A stretch of 64,000 nucleotides of DNA from Cytobacillus oceanisediminis 2691 (GTDB lineage: Bacteria; Bacillota; Bacilli; Bacillales; Cytobacillaceae): NCBI RefSeq assembly GCF_007678455.1, contig NZ_VEEP01000002.1, positions 469,197 to 533,196 on the forward strand, written 5' to 3'. The notes under the pieces are model-generated. The model had not been told where the DNA came from. It did no database searches and saw only the letters and a program-made list of their open reading frames with translations. Positions 44,677-55,179 of the stretch are shown here, one piece after another; position 1 is the stretch's first letter; the number at the start of each line of letters is the position of its first letter. A program made the translations under genes and the position numbers.

Positions 44677-47600
44677 TTATTCCTTTGGTTCAAGCCCAAT
44701 CATCTTCAAAAAGTCTTTTAATCCCTTTTTCCCAATGGTCGCTATCGGCTTTGCACCTGTTCCTGCTGTCTGGCCTTTGGACATGAAGTTCTTCTCAATG
44801 AATCTTACATCGGTTTCATTGACCACGCCATCCTGATTGAGATCCAAGTTGATATTGTCTGGGTTCTTTTCACCATAATGATTTACAGCCTCTTTCAGGT
44901 CACGGATATCAATGATTTGATCTCCCGTCACATCTCCAGCAAGATTATCTTCCGGATTGTCCCTCCAGTAAATGCCACGGTATTCGCCCTCTGCTACAAT
45001 ACCGCCCATGACATTCTTCACCTGTGTCAAGTGTCCCGGAATTTCTGCATATATGCTATAAGAAACATCTGCAGGAACAACCACTTCATATAATCCGCGA
45101 TCATCGATATCGGCAGGATAAATACTGCCGTCTTTTCCTTTTGCATAAACCTTGGCATTCAGCTTTGTTAAATCGTATTTCCGGTCGACCCAGCCGCCAG
45201 GCGTCAAGAAGGCCTCTGGTCCCATGTTTCCGGTCAACCGTGTATGCCTGGAAATGACCTTGAAGCTTGATAGGCCATAGGCCGGAATTTTCGTTAATTC
45301 TGCCTTCCCATATTCTTTATAAGTCAATTCATTCAAGCGGACTCCCAGGCTATCATTGCTGAACGTATCATCAATAAGTTTGAATGTAACATCAAGGAAC
45401 GGTGTATCCCCACTGATTCCCTCAAATCCTTGTTTTTCTACTGCAGCTCCAACCTTGACGGTATTATCACCTACAACCGCTTCGTCCAGCTTCACTTCTG
45501 CGCCCATGCCAGCTGCGAGCTTTTCAAATTCTTCATTTACTTTAACACCCTGGAATTCCAATGTATCAACGTACGTTTTGATATCCAGGGAACCCGAAAC
45601 AAAGTTCTTTACATTATTCAAGTCCAGGGTTACTGTGACCTCGTCATTTAACTCCAGGCGTTCCTTATTAAACCGGCTTGTTGCATACCCAGTTCCCTCT
45701 TTTATAAAGACGTATTTAGGAGATCCTAAGCTGTCTGCTGCGGTTGCTAAATCCCATGGCATCAAACCGAGCTGATATGGCTTTGTCCCATATTCTTCAG
45801 GAAGTACCCCAAATTTCGTGTCACCATTATCGGCAAGACGCAGGAATCCCATGATGAATGGAAGGCCATTTTCATAATAGCCTACAGTATTTGATTTCTG
45901 TGTGTAATCAAAGCCTCTTTGCTGCAGTAAATCGACTGTTGAATCGGTTACCTTTCCATGTACCCAAAGAGCGCGGGCACCATCTTCCTCTGTCAGCATG
46001 CTGTCACTCACTTCTGTTACGCCAGGTTCAATATCAAGCTCCACCTTTGGCGGTGTATTATCGACTAGCCCAACACTTTCAGAATGATAAGTTTTTCCGT
46101 CTTTATCTGTACTGATCAGATCAAGGACATATTCACCTTCCGGAAGCTTGTGAATATAGTCGGCAATTGGCTGCTTCTTATTCCCTGTAAAAGAATAAGC
46201 CAGCCCTCTATGTCCGAAGTAAATAAGGTATTCTTTATCAGGAGCAGCAGCTCTTGCATCATAGCTGCCGATCACGCCAACAGCCTCCCCTGTTTTGGCA
46301 TCTTTTGCAATCAGGTCAAAACGCTCCATCGGGCTTTTGAACTTGAAAACAAAATGAGTTCCAGGTGAATAGTATTGATGGAACGGTGTATCATTCGAGA
46401 CGGAAGGCGAGAGCGGTTCGGCATAAGCAATGCCTTTATCCGTTACCCTGATGGCAAAAGGAATCTGGTAGCTTTCCTCCGGATTTGCTTCATTTGTAAA
46501 ATGAATATACCCCTCGTAGCGCCCTAGTTCAGCATCATGCGGAACTAGAATACTGGCTTCGACCTCTTTTACCTCTCCCGCTCCTACCGAGATGGTTTCC
46601 GGAAGCTGAACCTGGATTTGATTCTTAATCCCATCCTGCACACCTTCCCTAGCCTGATGATACTCGACTTCTGCCTTGAAGGATTGACTCGCAGTTCCTT
46701 CGTTCGTCACTTTAATGGTCCGGCTGTCCTGGACATCCCCGTCCTCTATGTAATGGTTTCCATAGCTGATCGAGCCTGTGATCTCATCGACTTCCACATA
46801 TTCGCCATTTTCGATGTTGTCTGTTTGATCCATCACCTTAAAAGATACCTCAGAATGGACCGCCTGGTAGGCATCCAAACGGCCTGTCCCTACCTCGTAG
46901 ACCGAATAATCGCTCTTCAGATCATCTGCCGTGTTCATAAGGGCAGTCTTTACTGCGAATGGGTCAAGCCCGGGATTTTCTTGTAAAATCAAGGCCGCTA
47001 CACCAGCAACATGAGGGGTAGCCATCGATGTCCCGTTCAACCGGGCATAGGCAGCTGTGTAATCAAGGCCGTCCTCCGGGCTATTCATGAACTCAGGATA
47101 TGTCGAGAAAATGGATACTCCAGGCGCAACCAGGTCAGGCTTAATGTCATAGTTGCTGTTAACCGGCCCTCTTGAGCTGAAGTCCGCAAGCGAATCTCCT
47201 TCTGTTTTAATAGAAGATAGCTGATTGAAAGTAATCGATGCATCATTCCTGCCCTTAAGCTGCTCTCCGTCCGCTTTTGACAGCTGGAACGTCGGTATAT
47301 ATTTCGTATTTTCACCGATATATACTGGGATTTCACCTTCTGCGTTGTTGTAGATGATCACGGCAATAGCCCCAGCATTTTTCGCATTTTGGACCTTGGC
47401 TTCAAAGGTCAGCTCTCCACGTTCAATCAGGGCGATTTTTCCGGGCAGATCCTGGCCATTGAAATCCTCTGGCTTGCCCAATCCCGCGAACACAAGCGGA
47501 TACGATTTCCCTTCTAATTCCTTCAGGTTATCGGTAAAATTTTTCGCAAGCAGTTTCATATTTTCAAAGTTTAAATTCCCGGCACTCGCTTTAAAGGTCG

Positions 47601-48858
47601 GAATCGACATTGCTGCGTCACTTGCGCCAACTGTAATTCCAAATGCACTTGCACCAGGAGAACCCAGCGTTTTTTCATTCGGACCGTTATTTCCTGCAGC
47701 AACAACCGAAACGACTCCGGAAAGCATGGCATTATTAATCGCTACCGAAGTTGGATATAGAGGATCGTTGACGGCTGCTCCAAGTGAAAGGTTGATGACA
47801 TCCATCCCATCAGCAACCGCCTTATCAATTCCTGCCAGTACCCCAGCAGTCTGTCCGGATCCATAAGGGCCCAACACTTTATAGCCATATAAATCCACAT
47901 CAGGCGCAACGCCTTTTACCGAGTAATCCACATTGTTATGCTTCTGCGCAGCAATCGTCCCTGACACATGTGTACCATGGGATGTATAGTAGGCTCCTCC
48001 TGTATAGCTGAATTCCGGATTCTTTGTTGCCTTCCAATCTGCATAGGTTGTCTCCATCGGATCCGCATCATTATTAATGAAATCCCAGCCCTTTACCGAA
48101 GCCGGATCGACGGTTTTAGGATCAATCCCCTCCTGTCCGCGGAAACCTTTATAGGAATCTGCTAAATCAGGATGAGTATAATCAAGACCTGTATCCAACA
48201 CCCCAACTTTGATGCCTTTTCCCGTTATACCTTCAGCATGCAGTTTATCCACACCAATTTGCGGAATGCTGTCTGCCATCTTTGGGGTAATTTTCGGCTG
48301 CTCACCTTTTGGGAACTCCAGCTGAACCTGGGCATTGCTCCAGATTCTTTTTACCGCCCCTGATTGAAGAAGCTCTTCAACGGCTGTTCCAGGCAAACTC
48401 ATAGACACTCCGTTAAAAGCATTTTTGTATTCTCGTTTAATTTCGATTGTACTAGGATCATAGAGGGTGCCACTTCTCTTACTCTTCAAGGCATGTACAT
48501 GCTGCTTGAATTCCTTGTGGGATTGCTCTACTTTGTCCTTCGCAGTAACAAGAGCCAGCTTCTTCCCCTTCAAAGATGCTTTCTTCACCTCAACCTTTGC
48601 TGGCGCCTGGCTGAACTCGACGATCACATCTACTAGTTCAGGAGTTTTCGTATTCACTTCGGGTGAAATGATGAATCCTGGACCTACCTCCAGCTGCTGC
48701 AGCGCCTCTCTTTGTTCTGCAGATAGACTGTTAAGGATCTTCTCAGCTTCTTCAACTGTAACTCTAGGTTTCTCTGCCATAACATTGAAAGGTACAGTAG
48801 CTGAAATCATCAAACCAGCTGCCAAGGCACCCGTTAATAGGTTTTTACGTCTCTTCAT
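44677..48858 (-). CDS. Giant secreted S8 subtilase (Vpr-like) with cohesin-like and dockerin-like modules
   Basis: The product has about 1393 residues. Numbered from the ATG two codons upstream, it has a signal peptide (1-30), an inhibitor-type propeptide (about 75-185), and a subtilisin domain with Asp224 (GVLDTGLDY), His296 (SHGTHVSGT), Asn392 (AAGNNG) and Ser613 (NGTSMATPH). A PA-type insert lies near 430-555. Then come beta-sandwich modules, a cohesin-like module (about 1085-1200) and a dockerin-like pair of calcium loops near 1310-1355 (DVTGDQIIDIRDL, DLNQDGVVNETDV). ATG at 48858 has AGGGGG 6 bases upstream. It is monocistronic and precedes the HTH-TPR regulator gene. Confidence 0.88.
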   Translation of the reverse strand: MKRRKNLLTGALAAGLMISATVPFNVMAEKPRVTVEEAEKILNSLSAEQREALQQLEVGPGFIISPEVNTKTPELVDVIVEFSQAPAKVEVKKASLKGKKLALVTAKDKVEQSHKEFKQHVHALKSKRSGTLYDPSTIEIKREYKNAFNGVSMSLPGTAVEELLQSGAVKRIWSNAQVQLEFPKGEQPKITPKMADSIPQIGVDKLHAEGITGKGIKVGVLDTGLDYTHPDLADSYKGFRGQEGIDPKTVDPASVKGWDFINNDADPMETTYADWKATKNPEFSYTGGAYYTSHGTHVSGTIAAQKHNNVDYSVKGVAPDVDLYGYKVLGPYGSGQTAGVLAGIDKAVADGMDVINLSLGAAVNDPLYPTSVAINNAMLSGVVSVVAAGNNGPNEKTLGSPGASAFGITVGASDAAMSIPTFKASAGNLNFENMKLLAKNFTDNLKELEGKSYPLVFAGLGKPEDFNGQDLPGKIALIERGELTFEAKVQNAKNAGAIAVIIYNNAEGEIPVYIGENTKYIPTFQLSKADGEQLKGRNDASITFNQLSSIKTEGDSLADFSSRGPVNSNYDIKPDLVAPGVSIFSTYPEFMNSPEDGLDYTAAYARLNGTSMATPHVAGVAALILQENPGLDPFAVKTALMNTADDLKSDYSVYEVGTGRLDAYQAVHSEVSFKVMDQTDNIENGEYVEVDEITGSISYGNHYIEDGDVQDSRTIKVTNEGTASQSFKAEVEYHQAREGVQDGIKNQIQVQLPETISVGAGEVKEVEASILVPHDAELGRYEGYIHFTNEANPEESYQIPFAIRVTDKGIAYAEPLSPSVSNDTPFHQYYSPGTHFVFKFKSPMERFDLIAKDAKTGEAVGVIGSYDARAAAPDKEYLIYFGHRGLAYSFTGNKKQPIADYIHKLPEGEYVLDLISTDKDGKTYHSESVGLVDNTPPKVELDIEPGVTEVSDSMLTEEDGARALWVHGKVTDSTVDLLQQRGFDYTQKSNTVGYYENGLPFIMGFLRLADNGDTKFGVLPEEYGTKPYQLGLMPWDLATAADSLGSPKYVFIKEGTGYATSRFNKERLELNDEVTVTLDLNNVKNFVSGSLDIKTYVDTLEFQGVKVNEEFEKLAAGMGAEVKLDEAVVGDNTVKVGAAVEKQGFEGISGDTPFLDVTFKLIDDTFSNDSLGVRLNELTYKEYGKAELTKIPAYGLSSFKVISRHTRLTGNMGPEAFLTPGGWVDRKYDLTKLNAKVYAKGKDGSIYPADIDDRGLYEVVVPADVSYSIYAEIPGHLTQVKNVMGGIVAEGEYRGIYWRDNPEDNLAGDVTGDQIIDIRDLKEAVNHYGEKNPDNINLDLNQDGVVNETDVRFIEKNFMSKGQTAGTGAKPIATIGKKGLKDFLKMIGLEPKE

Positions 48859-49063
48859 GCTCATCCCCCTGATTTCTCAAATTGATAGAAAAGTAAAAAT
48901 ACTTTCTATATTTATAGTAAGGGGGCTAATGCTAGGCGTAAATGGGGGTAATGAAAGCGGGACTAATGAGATATGCAGACGCTTATTCTGACCCTGTCCT
49001 TCCTGTTAAATGGTGATTTATCAGATAAAAGTACCCATCAACTTGGCCTGGTCTGAGCAAAGT

Positions 49064-49094
49064 AAAAGGGAAGCATTATTTTGCTTCCCTTTTT
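49064..49094 (-). terminator. Terminator
   Basis: AAAAGGGAAGCA and TGCTTCCCTTTT are perfect 12-base arms. It lies 40 bases after the haloperoxidase-like gene. A close relative with the same AAGGGAAGC arms is at 62358. Confidence 0.85.
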
Positions 49095-49135
49095 CAAGAG
49101 ACATCGGTCATCTCTGGGTACGATCTTGTGCTTCT

Positions 49136-50035
49136 TTATATGCTTCCCTTCCGTTTTTTTAAGAGGGGCTTTGGAACATTCACATTTTTAAACTTTTCGG
49201 GTTCTGACTTTATGAGGGAGGTACATTCTGCAGAGAAATCAAAAGGAATAAACTGTTGAAAATCTATGGCGAAAATATCAGCATCAAAATTTTCCCTGTA
49301 CTGCTGATCAATTGCCCGCATGCCATGGTCTTGTTCTCTCTTTAAAAATTTAATAATCTGATGTCCGATTGCTCTTCCTAATTCAATTCCTTCTGAGTTG
49401 TCAGAGGGAAAATGGACTCCGGCCAATAAACGGCTTAATGCATCTTCCTCAGCAATTCTTCCCAGCTTCTTTTTTTCAGCAGGAAAGTAAGAACTCAAGA
49501 TGACTTCCGCACAACCAGACACTGCAGCATGTCCTGACGGATATGTTGGAAACCTGGGGGTACATAAAATGGTTTCCAATTCCTGGTCATACTGATTAGG
49601 CCTTGCAACATTCCATTCATACTTCAAACTCCATACAACAACCATTGTATCATTGATCGCTCCATGCAATACGGCCTGGATTCGAGCCGCCTGAGTAGGA
49701 GTAACACCATACGTATCAATTAGGCGGTCAGCGACAGGAGTCCACTGTTTAGTCGGTACTCCTGTCCCATAATAGATTGCTATTTTCTCCTGGGTTGGAG
49801 TTAGATTCTCGAGGGTCCTTTGTACGACCTTCAATTCTTTTTCAAAATTTATCAATCGTGGATGTCTTATGGGAAGCCTCAGCCTTTGTCCAAAAGGATC
49901 AGAAAAATATCCTTCTTCATCTCTTTTCAAAAAAAATAGCGGCCACCGTCCCGCTAAAGGTGTAACCGGATCGCGTGGAGATGATTCTTCTCCAGCATAT
50001 GGCACTTCAGACCACTTTAAATAACTATATCTCAA
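49136..50035 (-). CDS. Vanadium-haloperoxidase/PAP2-superfamily protein
   Basis: The 299-residue protein shows the vanadate/phosphate site of this superfamily: KYEWNVARP (Lys and Arg-Pro), TYPSGHAAVSG (PSGH with catalytic His) and SRLLAGVHFPSDN (SR-x5-H-x3-D). There is no signal peptide. The motifs could serve acid phosphatase or haloperoxidase activity; the sequence does not decide which. TTG start with GGAGG 9 bases upstream. It is a single gene. Confidence 0.85.
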   Translation of the reverse strand: MRYSYLKWSEVPYAGEESSPRDPVTPLAGRWPLFFLKRDEEGYFSDPFGQRLRLPIRHPRLINFEKELKVVQRTLENLTPTQEKIAIYYGTGVPTKQWTPVADRLIDTYGVTPTQAARIQAVLHGAINDTMVVVWSLKYEWNVARPNQYDQELETILCTPRFPTYPSGHAAVSGCAEVILSSYFPAEKKKLGRIAEEDALSRLLAGVHFPSDNSEGIELGRAIGHQIIKFLKREQDHGMRAIDQQYRENFDADIFAIDFQQFIPFDFSAECTSLIKSEPEKFKNVNVPKPLLKKRKGSI

Positions 50036-50186
50036 ATGTTTTCACCTCCAGATTTTTTTATCATTATATGAATGAAAATAAAATGTGGATAGACTTCGGC
50101 GGATTTACTTGGAGGGTCATAGGGACGGTTCACGAATATATAGAATTAGCTTCTCACCGGCTCCTCTCCTTTTCCCCACGAAAAAA

Positions 50187-50209
50187 AGCATAGGGTACGT
50201 TCCCATGCT
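50187..50209. repeat. Dispersed palindrome, family 1
   Basis: AGCAT-A-GGGTACGTTCCC-ATGCT lies 11 bases after the GH31 stop, matching the core of 15561 and 63148. An A-run upstream gives a T-run on the minus strand, so it also ends the GH31 transcript. A lone GGGACGGTTC (family 2) is at 50122. Confidence 0.75.
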
Positions 50210-50219
50210 CCGCTATCGT

Positions 50220-52604
50220 TTAATATAAGCCACTCTTCTCTACTGAAAATTCTATCAACCCAGACCCCGGATCAAACTCCGCTTCGTCTTGAAGCACACC
50301 ATTCATTTGCACCTTCAACTCTTGGGTTGCTCCATGGACAACCAAACTCATCCGCTCCCATTCAGGGTCATACTGATTGTGTAAAACATCGACCGTGATT
50401 TCCAGGGAGTCTGCTGTTCTTTTGCCGTCGATCACCATTTGAAAATAGCTGCCCTGCTTATAATCAAAGGTTTTGCCGTCGTCTTCATAATGGACAAACT
50501 GGTCTAATCCGTTCTCTGAAGGATATAAATGAACCTTGATTTCCGATTCTTTCTGCTCGGTCGTATTTTTCACAGAGCCATGAACAAGAGTTGCCCCTTC
50601 CTTCACGAAAATCGGCATCACCGCTATGTCGGCTTCAACCAGGTGGTGCTTGCACCCCTCCAGTTTTTCGTCAGTCCAATAGTTCACCCAACTGCCCTCT
50701 GGCAAATAAACAACCCTGTGATAGGTGTCGGGCTTCATGATCGGCGCGACAATCACATGTGAACCAATCATGAATTGATCGGAAAGGTTGAAGGTATGTT
50801 GATCCTCTGGATATTCGAACACCAGCGGACGCATGACCGGAACTCCAGTCAGACTGGCTTCACGGAATAAGGTATACAGATATGGCAGCCACACATACCG
50901 CTCTTGAATATACTTCCTGATGATTTTTTCATACTGTTCCCCGAATGACCATGGTTCCTGGCGGATCGAATCGAGCACACTATGATTCCGGAAATACGGA
51001 GTGAACATGCCGACCTGTGTCCAGCGTGTCAGCAGCTGCCCGGTTGTATCATGCGCAAAACCGCCGACATCCGGACCGCAGAACGGAACACCAGACATCC
51101 CAAGATTCATGCACATCGGAAGCGACATCTGCAGATGCTCCCAGAAGCTGCGGTTATCCCCGGTCCAAACCGTGCTGTACCGCTGCACTCCCGCAAAACC
51201 AGCCCTCGTCAGTAAAAATGGCCGTTTACCATCGAGCTGCGCCTTCATTCCCTCATATGTCGCCTCACCCATCAGCAGGCCATAAAGATTATGCAGTTCC
51301 CGATGCGTCTTAGGGTTGCCATCATTCTTATGCATGACCTTCAAGTCCATCGTTTTCGTTTCGTTAAAAACGGCCGGCTCGTTCATATCATTCCAAATTC
51401 CTTCAATCCCCATCTTGGAATAGAGCTCATGCTTCTTCCCCCACCATTTCCGCACATCCTCACTCGTAAAATCAGGAAAAGCACTTTTGCCAGGCCAGAC
51501 ATCCCCGAAGTAAAGATTCCCCTCAAGATATTTGCAAAAGTAATCCCCGATCACACCCTCCTGGTAAATCGGATACTCCGGGTCCTCCTTCACGCCAGGA
51601 TCGACTATCGGAATCACATGGATCCCTTCCTGCTTCAAATCCTCAATCAATTTCTCCGGATTCGGGAACCTCTCTTCATCAAAGGTAAAGACACGATAAC
51701 CATCCATATAATGAATATCCAAATAAATGGCATCCAGCGGAATGTCCCTCTCCCGGAACTCCTTCACAAGCTCCCTCACTTCCTGCTCCGACTCATAGCT
51801 ATACCGCGATTGATGATAGCCCAGCGCCCACTTAGGAGGAAGCGGCATCCTTCCGGTGACTTCCGTATACTGCTCCACCACATCTTTCGGCTTCGGACCT
51901 GCAAAAAGATAATAGTCCAGCTGCCCGCCTTCTGCCCAGAAAGAATACGTGTCGTTCCATGTCTTCATGTCAAAAACGCTCTTGAACGTGTTATCAAAAA
52001 ACAGCCCATACGCCATTCCATTGCGTATACTCATAAAGTAAGGAATAGACTGATACAGCGCATCAATCTCAGGATTATGCGGAGCATACACATCCGTGTT
52101 CCACATCGTCATCTTTTCTCCACGCTTATCCAGGAAGCTCGTCTTCTCCCCAAACCCATAGAAATGATCATCAGGATGCATCTCTTTAAAACAAATAACC
52201 TCTTTCTTCTCATTGAATCCCATCGAAGGCTCATGATCGCGCACGATGGTCCGTCCCTGATCATCCAGCATCGTAATTTGTATCGGGCTTTTATGTATGA
52301 CAACCGTAAGCTTCCCACTCGAAAGCTTCATTTCACCCTCACTCTCGGTAAAAGAAACCTCCACATCTTCAGGCTCTTTTACCACCGCGAAGCTTGATTG
52401 CAATGAAGGTTGCTCCTTAGGATTCATCACAACCCGCATGATGTCATCCCGGTAAAAACGAACTGTTACATACCCATTTTCACAACTTAGGTTCAGTTTG
52501 TTGTTTTCAAACTTACTAGAAACAACAGCTCCCACACTGCGAAAAGCTGGTCCTTTAGTTTTACTCTTCATTCCTGGCTGAATCGCAAAGCTAGTATCTT
52601 GCAT
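50220..52604 (-). CDS. Glycoside hydrolase family 31 alpha-glucosidase
   Basis: The 794-residue enzyme has the GH31 (beta/alpha)8 barrel with nucleophile Asp406 in GIWNDMNEPAVF and acid/base Asp483 in WTGDNRSFWEHL. An N-terminal beta domain precedes it and C-terminal beta domains follow. There is no signal peptide, so it acts on imported maltose- or isomaltose-type sugars or on xylosides. ATG with CTGGAGG upstream. It is a single gene; no sugar transporter or regulator is adjacent. Confidence 0.92.
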   Translation of the reverse strand: MQDTSFAIQPGMKSKTKGPAFRSVGAVVSSKFENNKLNLSCENGYVTVRFYRDDIMRVVMNPKEQPSLQSSFAVVKEPEDVEVSFTESEGEMKLSSGKLTVVIHKSPIQITMLDDQGRTIVRDHEPSMGFNEKKEVICFKEMHPDDHFYGFGEKTSFLDKRGEKMTMWNTDVYAPHNPEIDALYQSIPYFMSIRNGMAYGLFFDNTFKSVFDMKTWNDTYSFWAEGGQLDYYLFAGPKPKDVVEQYTEVTGRMPLPPKWALGYHQSRYSYESEQEVRELVKEFRERDIPLDAIYLDIHYMDGYRVFTFDEERFPNPEKLIEDLKQEGIHVIPIVDPGVKEDPEYPIYQEGVIGDYFCKYLEGNLYFGDVWPGKSAFPDFTSEDVRKWWGKKHELYSKMGIEGIWNDMNEPAVFNETKTMDLKVMHKNDGNPKTHRELHNLYGLLMGEATYEGMKAQLDGKRPFLLTRAGFAGVQRYSTVWTGDNRSFWEHLQMSLPMCMNLGMSGVPFCGPDVGGFAHDTTGQLLTRWTQVGMFTPYFRNHSVLDSIRQEPWSFGEQYEKIIRKYIQERYVWLPYLYTLFREASLTGVPVMRPLVFEYPEDQHTFNLSDQFMIGSHVIVAPIMKPDTYHRVVYLPEGSWVNYWTDEKLEGCKHHLVEADIAVMPIFVKEGATLVHGSVKNTTEQKESEIKVHLYPSENGLDQFVHYEDDGKTFDYKQGSYFQMVIDGKRTADSLEITVDVLHNQYDPEWERMSLVVHGATQELKVQMNGVLQDEAEFDPGSGLIEFSVEKSGLY

Positions 52605-52930
52605 GTATCTATCCTCCAGACTTGTGGTGTACCATTTAGTATTATTCCAGACAGCGGGGCGTCTTCGCTGTACCTCGAGTGAAGTAATTCAACACTCATT
52701 CAAAAAATCGCCCTTCTTCATCAATATACCTTATTTCTTTCTGCTTGACTCCCCCTTTGCCAGCCATCTGTCAGTACCTTCTTTGTAATTTTTTCTTAAA
52801 GGAATTTTTAAGGAATTCGGGAAGATGGTACTGTGTTTTGAGCATGCTTCGGATTGATTAACACCCAATTTCTTGAATATACAGAAAAAAGACCTGTTAG
52901 TAATCTCCTATGGAGCCAGTGAAGAATCTT
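52605..52930. other. Intergenic region between GH31 and phoD promoters
   Basis: Apart from the GH31 promoter expected near its left end, no gene, repeat or strong hairpin is seen. Confidence 0.4.
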
Positions 52931-52936
52931 TCTGGG

Positions 52937-52978
52937 TTTACATATATTCACATTAGCTTAAAACACCCCCTGTATAAT
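52937..52978 (+). promoter_or_regulatory. PhoP-box-like repeats and -10 element of phoD
   Basis: TTTACA (52937), TTCACA (52947) and TTAAAA (52958) repeat with a 10-11 base period, the form of PhoP-binding boxes (TT-A/C-ACA). They are followed by TATAAT at 52973. PhoP-dependent phosphate-starvation induction of phoD is the natural inference. Confidence 0.6.
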
Positions 52979-53022
52979 CTGGTTTGTATTCAAAATCATT
53001 TTGCAGAGGGGAAGGTTTTACA

Positions 53023-54771
53023 ATGAATGAGAGACCGTTTGATGAAATGATCAGCAGCTGGAGTCAAGAAGGTTTGAAAAAGAACATGGACCGCCGCAGC
53101 TTTTTGAATGGGGCTGGCAAGCTTGCAGGGCTTTCGCTTGGACTTGCGATCGCTCAATCACTTGGAGGCGGATTCAAGGTCAATGCTGCCCCAGTGTTTA
53201 ACGAATACCCATTTAAGCTTGGAGTTGCTTCCGGAGATCCTCTTCATGATAGTGTCGTGCTTTGGACAAGGCTTGCGCCAGACCCGCTTGCAGGCGGAGG
53301 AATGCCTCAGCATTCTGTACCGGTAAAATGGGAAATTGCCGCGGATGAACACTTCCGCCAAATCATCAAGCGTGGAACTCAACTTGCTACACCTGCTTTA
53401 GCCCACTCTGTCCATGTCGAAGTAACAGACCTGAAACCGAACACCGTTTATTTTTACCGTTTTAAAAGCGGAGAGGAATTCAGCCCGGTCGGTAAAACCA
53501 AAACGCTTCCTCTACCTGGAGCAAATGTAGCTGCGATGACCTTTGCCTTTGCTTCTTGCCAGCAATACGAACACGGCTACTACACTGCATACCAGCATAT
53601 GGCCAAAGAAAATTTAGATCTTGTTTTTCACCTGGGAGATTACATATACGAATATGGCCCGAATGAATACGTGTCGCCAACCGGCAATGTCAGGGCACAC
53701 AGCAGTTCAGAAATCGTCACTCTTGAAGACTACCGCAACAGGCATGCACAGTATCGTTCGGATGAGCATTTAAAAGCTGCCCATGCTGCTTTCCCCTGGG
53801 TAGTCACATGGGATGACCATGAAGTCGAAAACAATTATGCCAATATCATCCCGGAAAAAGGGCAGTCCGTTGAAGAGTTCATCAAGCGCCGGGCAGCTGC
53901 CTATCAAGCGTATTACGAACATATGCCACTGCGCGTTTCTTCCATGCCGCATAATGAAGGAATGAAACTTTATCGTGACTTTTCGTACGGCAACCTGGCT
54001 GATTTTTATGTACTCGATACACGTCAATACCGTGATGACCAGGCAAATGGGGATGGAACAAAACCACATTCTGAGGAATCACTCGATCCGAATCGCACGG
54101 CACTTGGCGAAGAACAGGAAAAATGGCTCCTTGGTAACCTGGGTAAATCAACTTCCCACTGGAATGTACTGGCCCAGCAAATTTTCTTTGCCCAGCGAAA
54201 ATTCGGGACAAGCACTGCCCCGAAATACAGCATGGACTCATGGGACGGTTACCCGGCTGCCCGCGAACGCATCATCGATTTTGCCGCAAGCAACAGCATC
54301 AACAACCTTGTAGTACTCACGGGTGATGTTCATGCAAGCTGGGCGTCAAACCTTATGGAGGATTTCAATGACCTGAATGCGAGGATTCTCGGTGCGGAAT
54401 TTGTCGGCACCTCGATCACCTCTGGAGGCAATGGCTCTGACGTCCGTGCCGATACAGCGGCAACGCTTGAGCGGAATCCGCATATTAAATTTTTCAATAA
54501 TTACCGTGGTTATGTAAGATGCCATGTAACGCCGGACAAGTGGCAGGCAGATTATCGCGTGGTTCCTTTCGTCACCGTGCCAGGGGCCGATATCTCAACC
54601 AGAGCATCGTTCGTGCTTAAGAAGGATGAGCAAGGAATCAAGGAAACTTCGTCCACGATCGTTCCAAACGGTGTCAAGCTATCAAGTGAAACAGAGGAAG
54701 ACCGCCATAATGCACATGCCAAAGCGCATCAAAAACAGCTCGAAAAAAAGAAGCAAAAGGTCACTAACTAA
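53023..54771 (+). CDS. phoD: Alkaline phosphatase/phosphodiesterase PhoD
   Basis: The 582-residue protein has a twin-arginine signal ([10 protein letters not shown], Arg24-Arg25) followed by a hydrophobic stretch and a cleavage site after VNA. The PhoD metallo-phosphoesterase domain includes [37 protein letters not shown] and LTGDVHASW, which hold metal ligands. PhoD is the classic substrate of the B. subtilis TatAd-TatCd system and frees phosphate from nucleotides and teichoic acids. ATG at 53023 follows AGAGGGGAAGG; the longer frame upstream covers the promoter. tatA follows 32 bases downstream. Confidence 0.95.
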   Translation: MNERPFDEMISSWSQEGLKKNMDRRSFLNGAGKLAGLSLGLAIAQSLGGGFKVNAAPVFNEYPFKLGVASGDPLHDSVVLWTRLAPDPLAGGGMPQHSVPVKWEIAADEHFRQIIKRGTQLATPALAHSVHVEVTDLKPNTVYFYRFKSGEEFSPVGKTKTLPLPGANVAAMTFAFASCQQYEHGYYTAYQHMAKENLDLVFHLGDYIYEYGPNEYVSPTGNVRAHSSSEIVTLEDYRNRHAQYRSDEHLKAAHAAFPWVVTWDDHEVENNYANIIPEKGQSVEEFIKRRAAAYQAYYEHMPLRVSSMPHNEGMKLYRDFSYGNLADFYVLDTRQYRDDQANGDGTKPHSEESLDPNRTALGEEQEKWLLGNLGKSTSHWNVLAQQIFFAQRKFGTSTAPKYSMDSWDGYPAARERIIDFAASNSINNLVVLTGDVHASWASNLMEDFNDLNARILGAEFVGTSITSGGNGSDVRADTAATLERNPHIKFFNNYRGYVRCHVTPDKWQADYRVVPFVTVPGADISTRASFVLKKDEQGIKETSSTIVPNGVKLSSETEEDRHNAHAKAHQKQLEKKKQKVTN

Positions 54772-54803
54772 TAGCCTTACATGAGGAATGGAGGTACACT
54801 TTT

Positions 54804-54995
54804 ATGCTGCAAAACATCGGGATTCCAGGGTTAATCCTTGTTCTTGTCATCGCCCTGATCATTTTCGGTCCATCGAAGCTGCCTGATATCGGGCGTGCAT
54901 TCGGCACAACGATTAAAGAGTTCAAGAAATCAACGAGGGAATTAGTAGAAGATGCAGAATCGGAACAAGACAACAAAGAGAAGAAAACAGTTTAA
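54804..54995 (+). CDS. tatA: Twin-arginine translocase subunit TatA (paralogue next to phoD)
   Basis: The 63-residue protein has an N-terminal membrane helix ([16 protein letters not shown]), the FGPSKLP hinge and an amphipathic helix [14 protein letters not shown], then a charged tail. It follows phoD in the same direction, as TatAd does in B. subtilis. It is almost the same as the TatA at 56310 through the first 48 residues, and only the tails differ. GGAGG precedes the ATG. Confidence 0.93.
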   Translation: MLQNIGIPGLILVLVIALIIFGPSKLPDIGRAFGTTIKEFKKSTRELVEDAESEQDNKEKKTV

Positions 54996-55001
54996 ACGGG
55001 A

Positions 55002-55039
55002 AGATGCAAGCAGTAATTGTACTGCTTGCATCTTTTTTT
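55002..55039 (+). terminator. Terminator of phoD-tatA
   Basis: AGATGCAAGCAGTA and TACTGCTTGCATCT form a 14-base perfect stem followed by seven T. Confidence 0.93.
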
Positions 55040-55179
55040 ACGCTTAATTTGCATTGATCGTTACATCCCTTTTATAACCCTGCCCGATTTTCTTTCTGAT
55101 AGACTGACCATCATTCCGCTATATGAAATCAGCATACATTGATCATGAGCGTCTATCTGAAAAATAAATAACCATAAAA

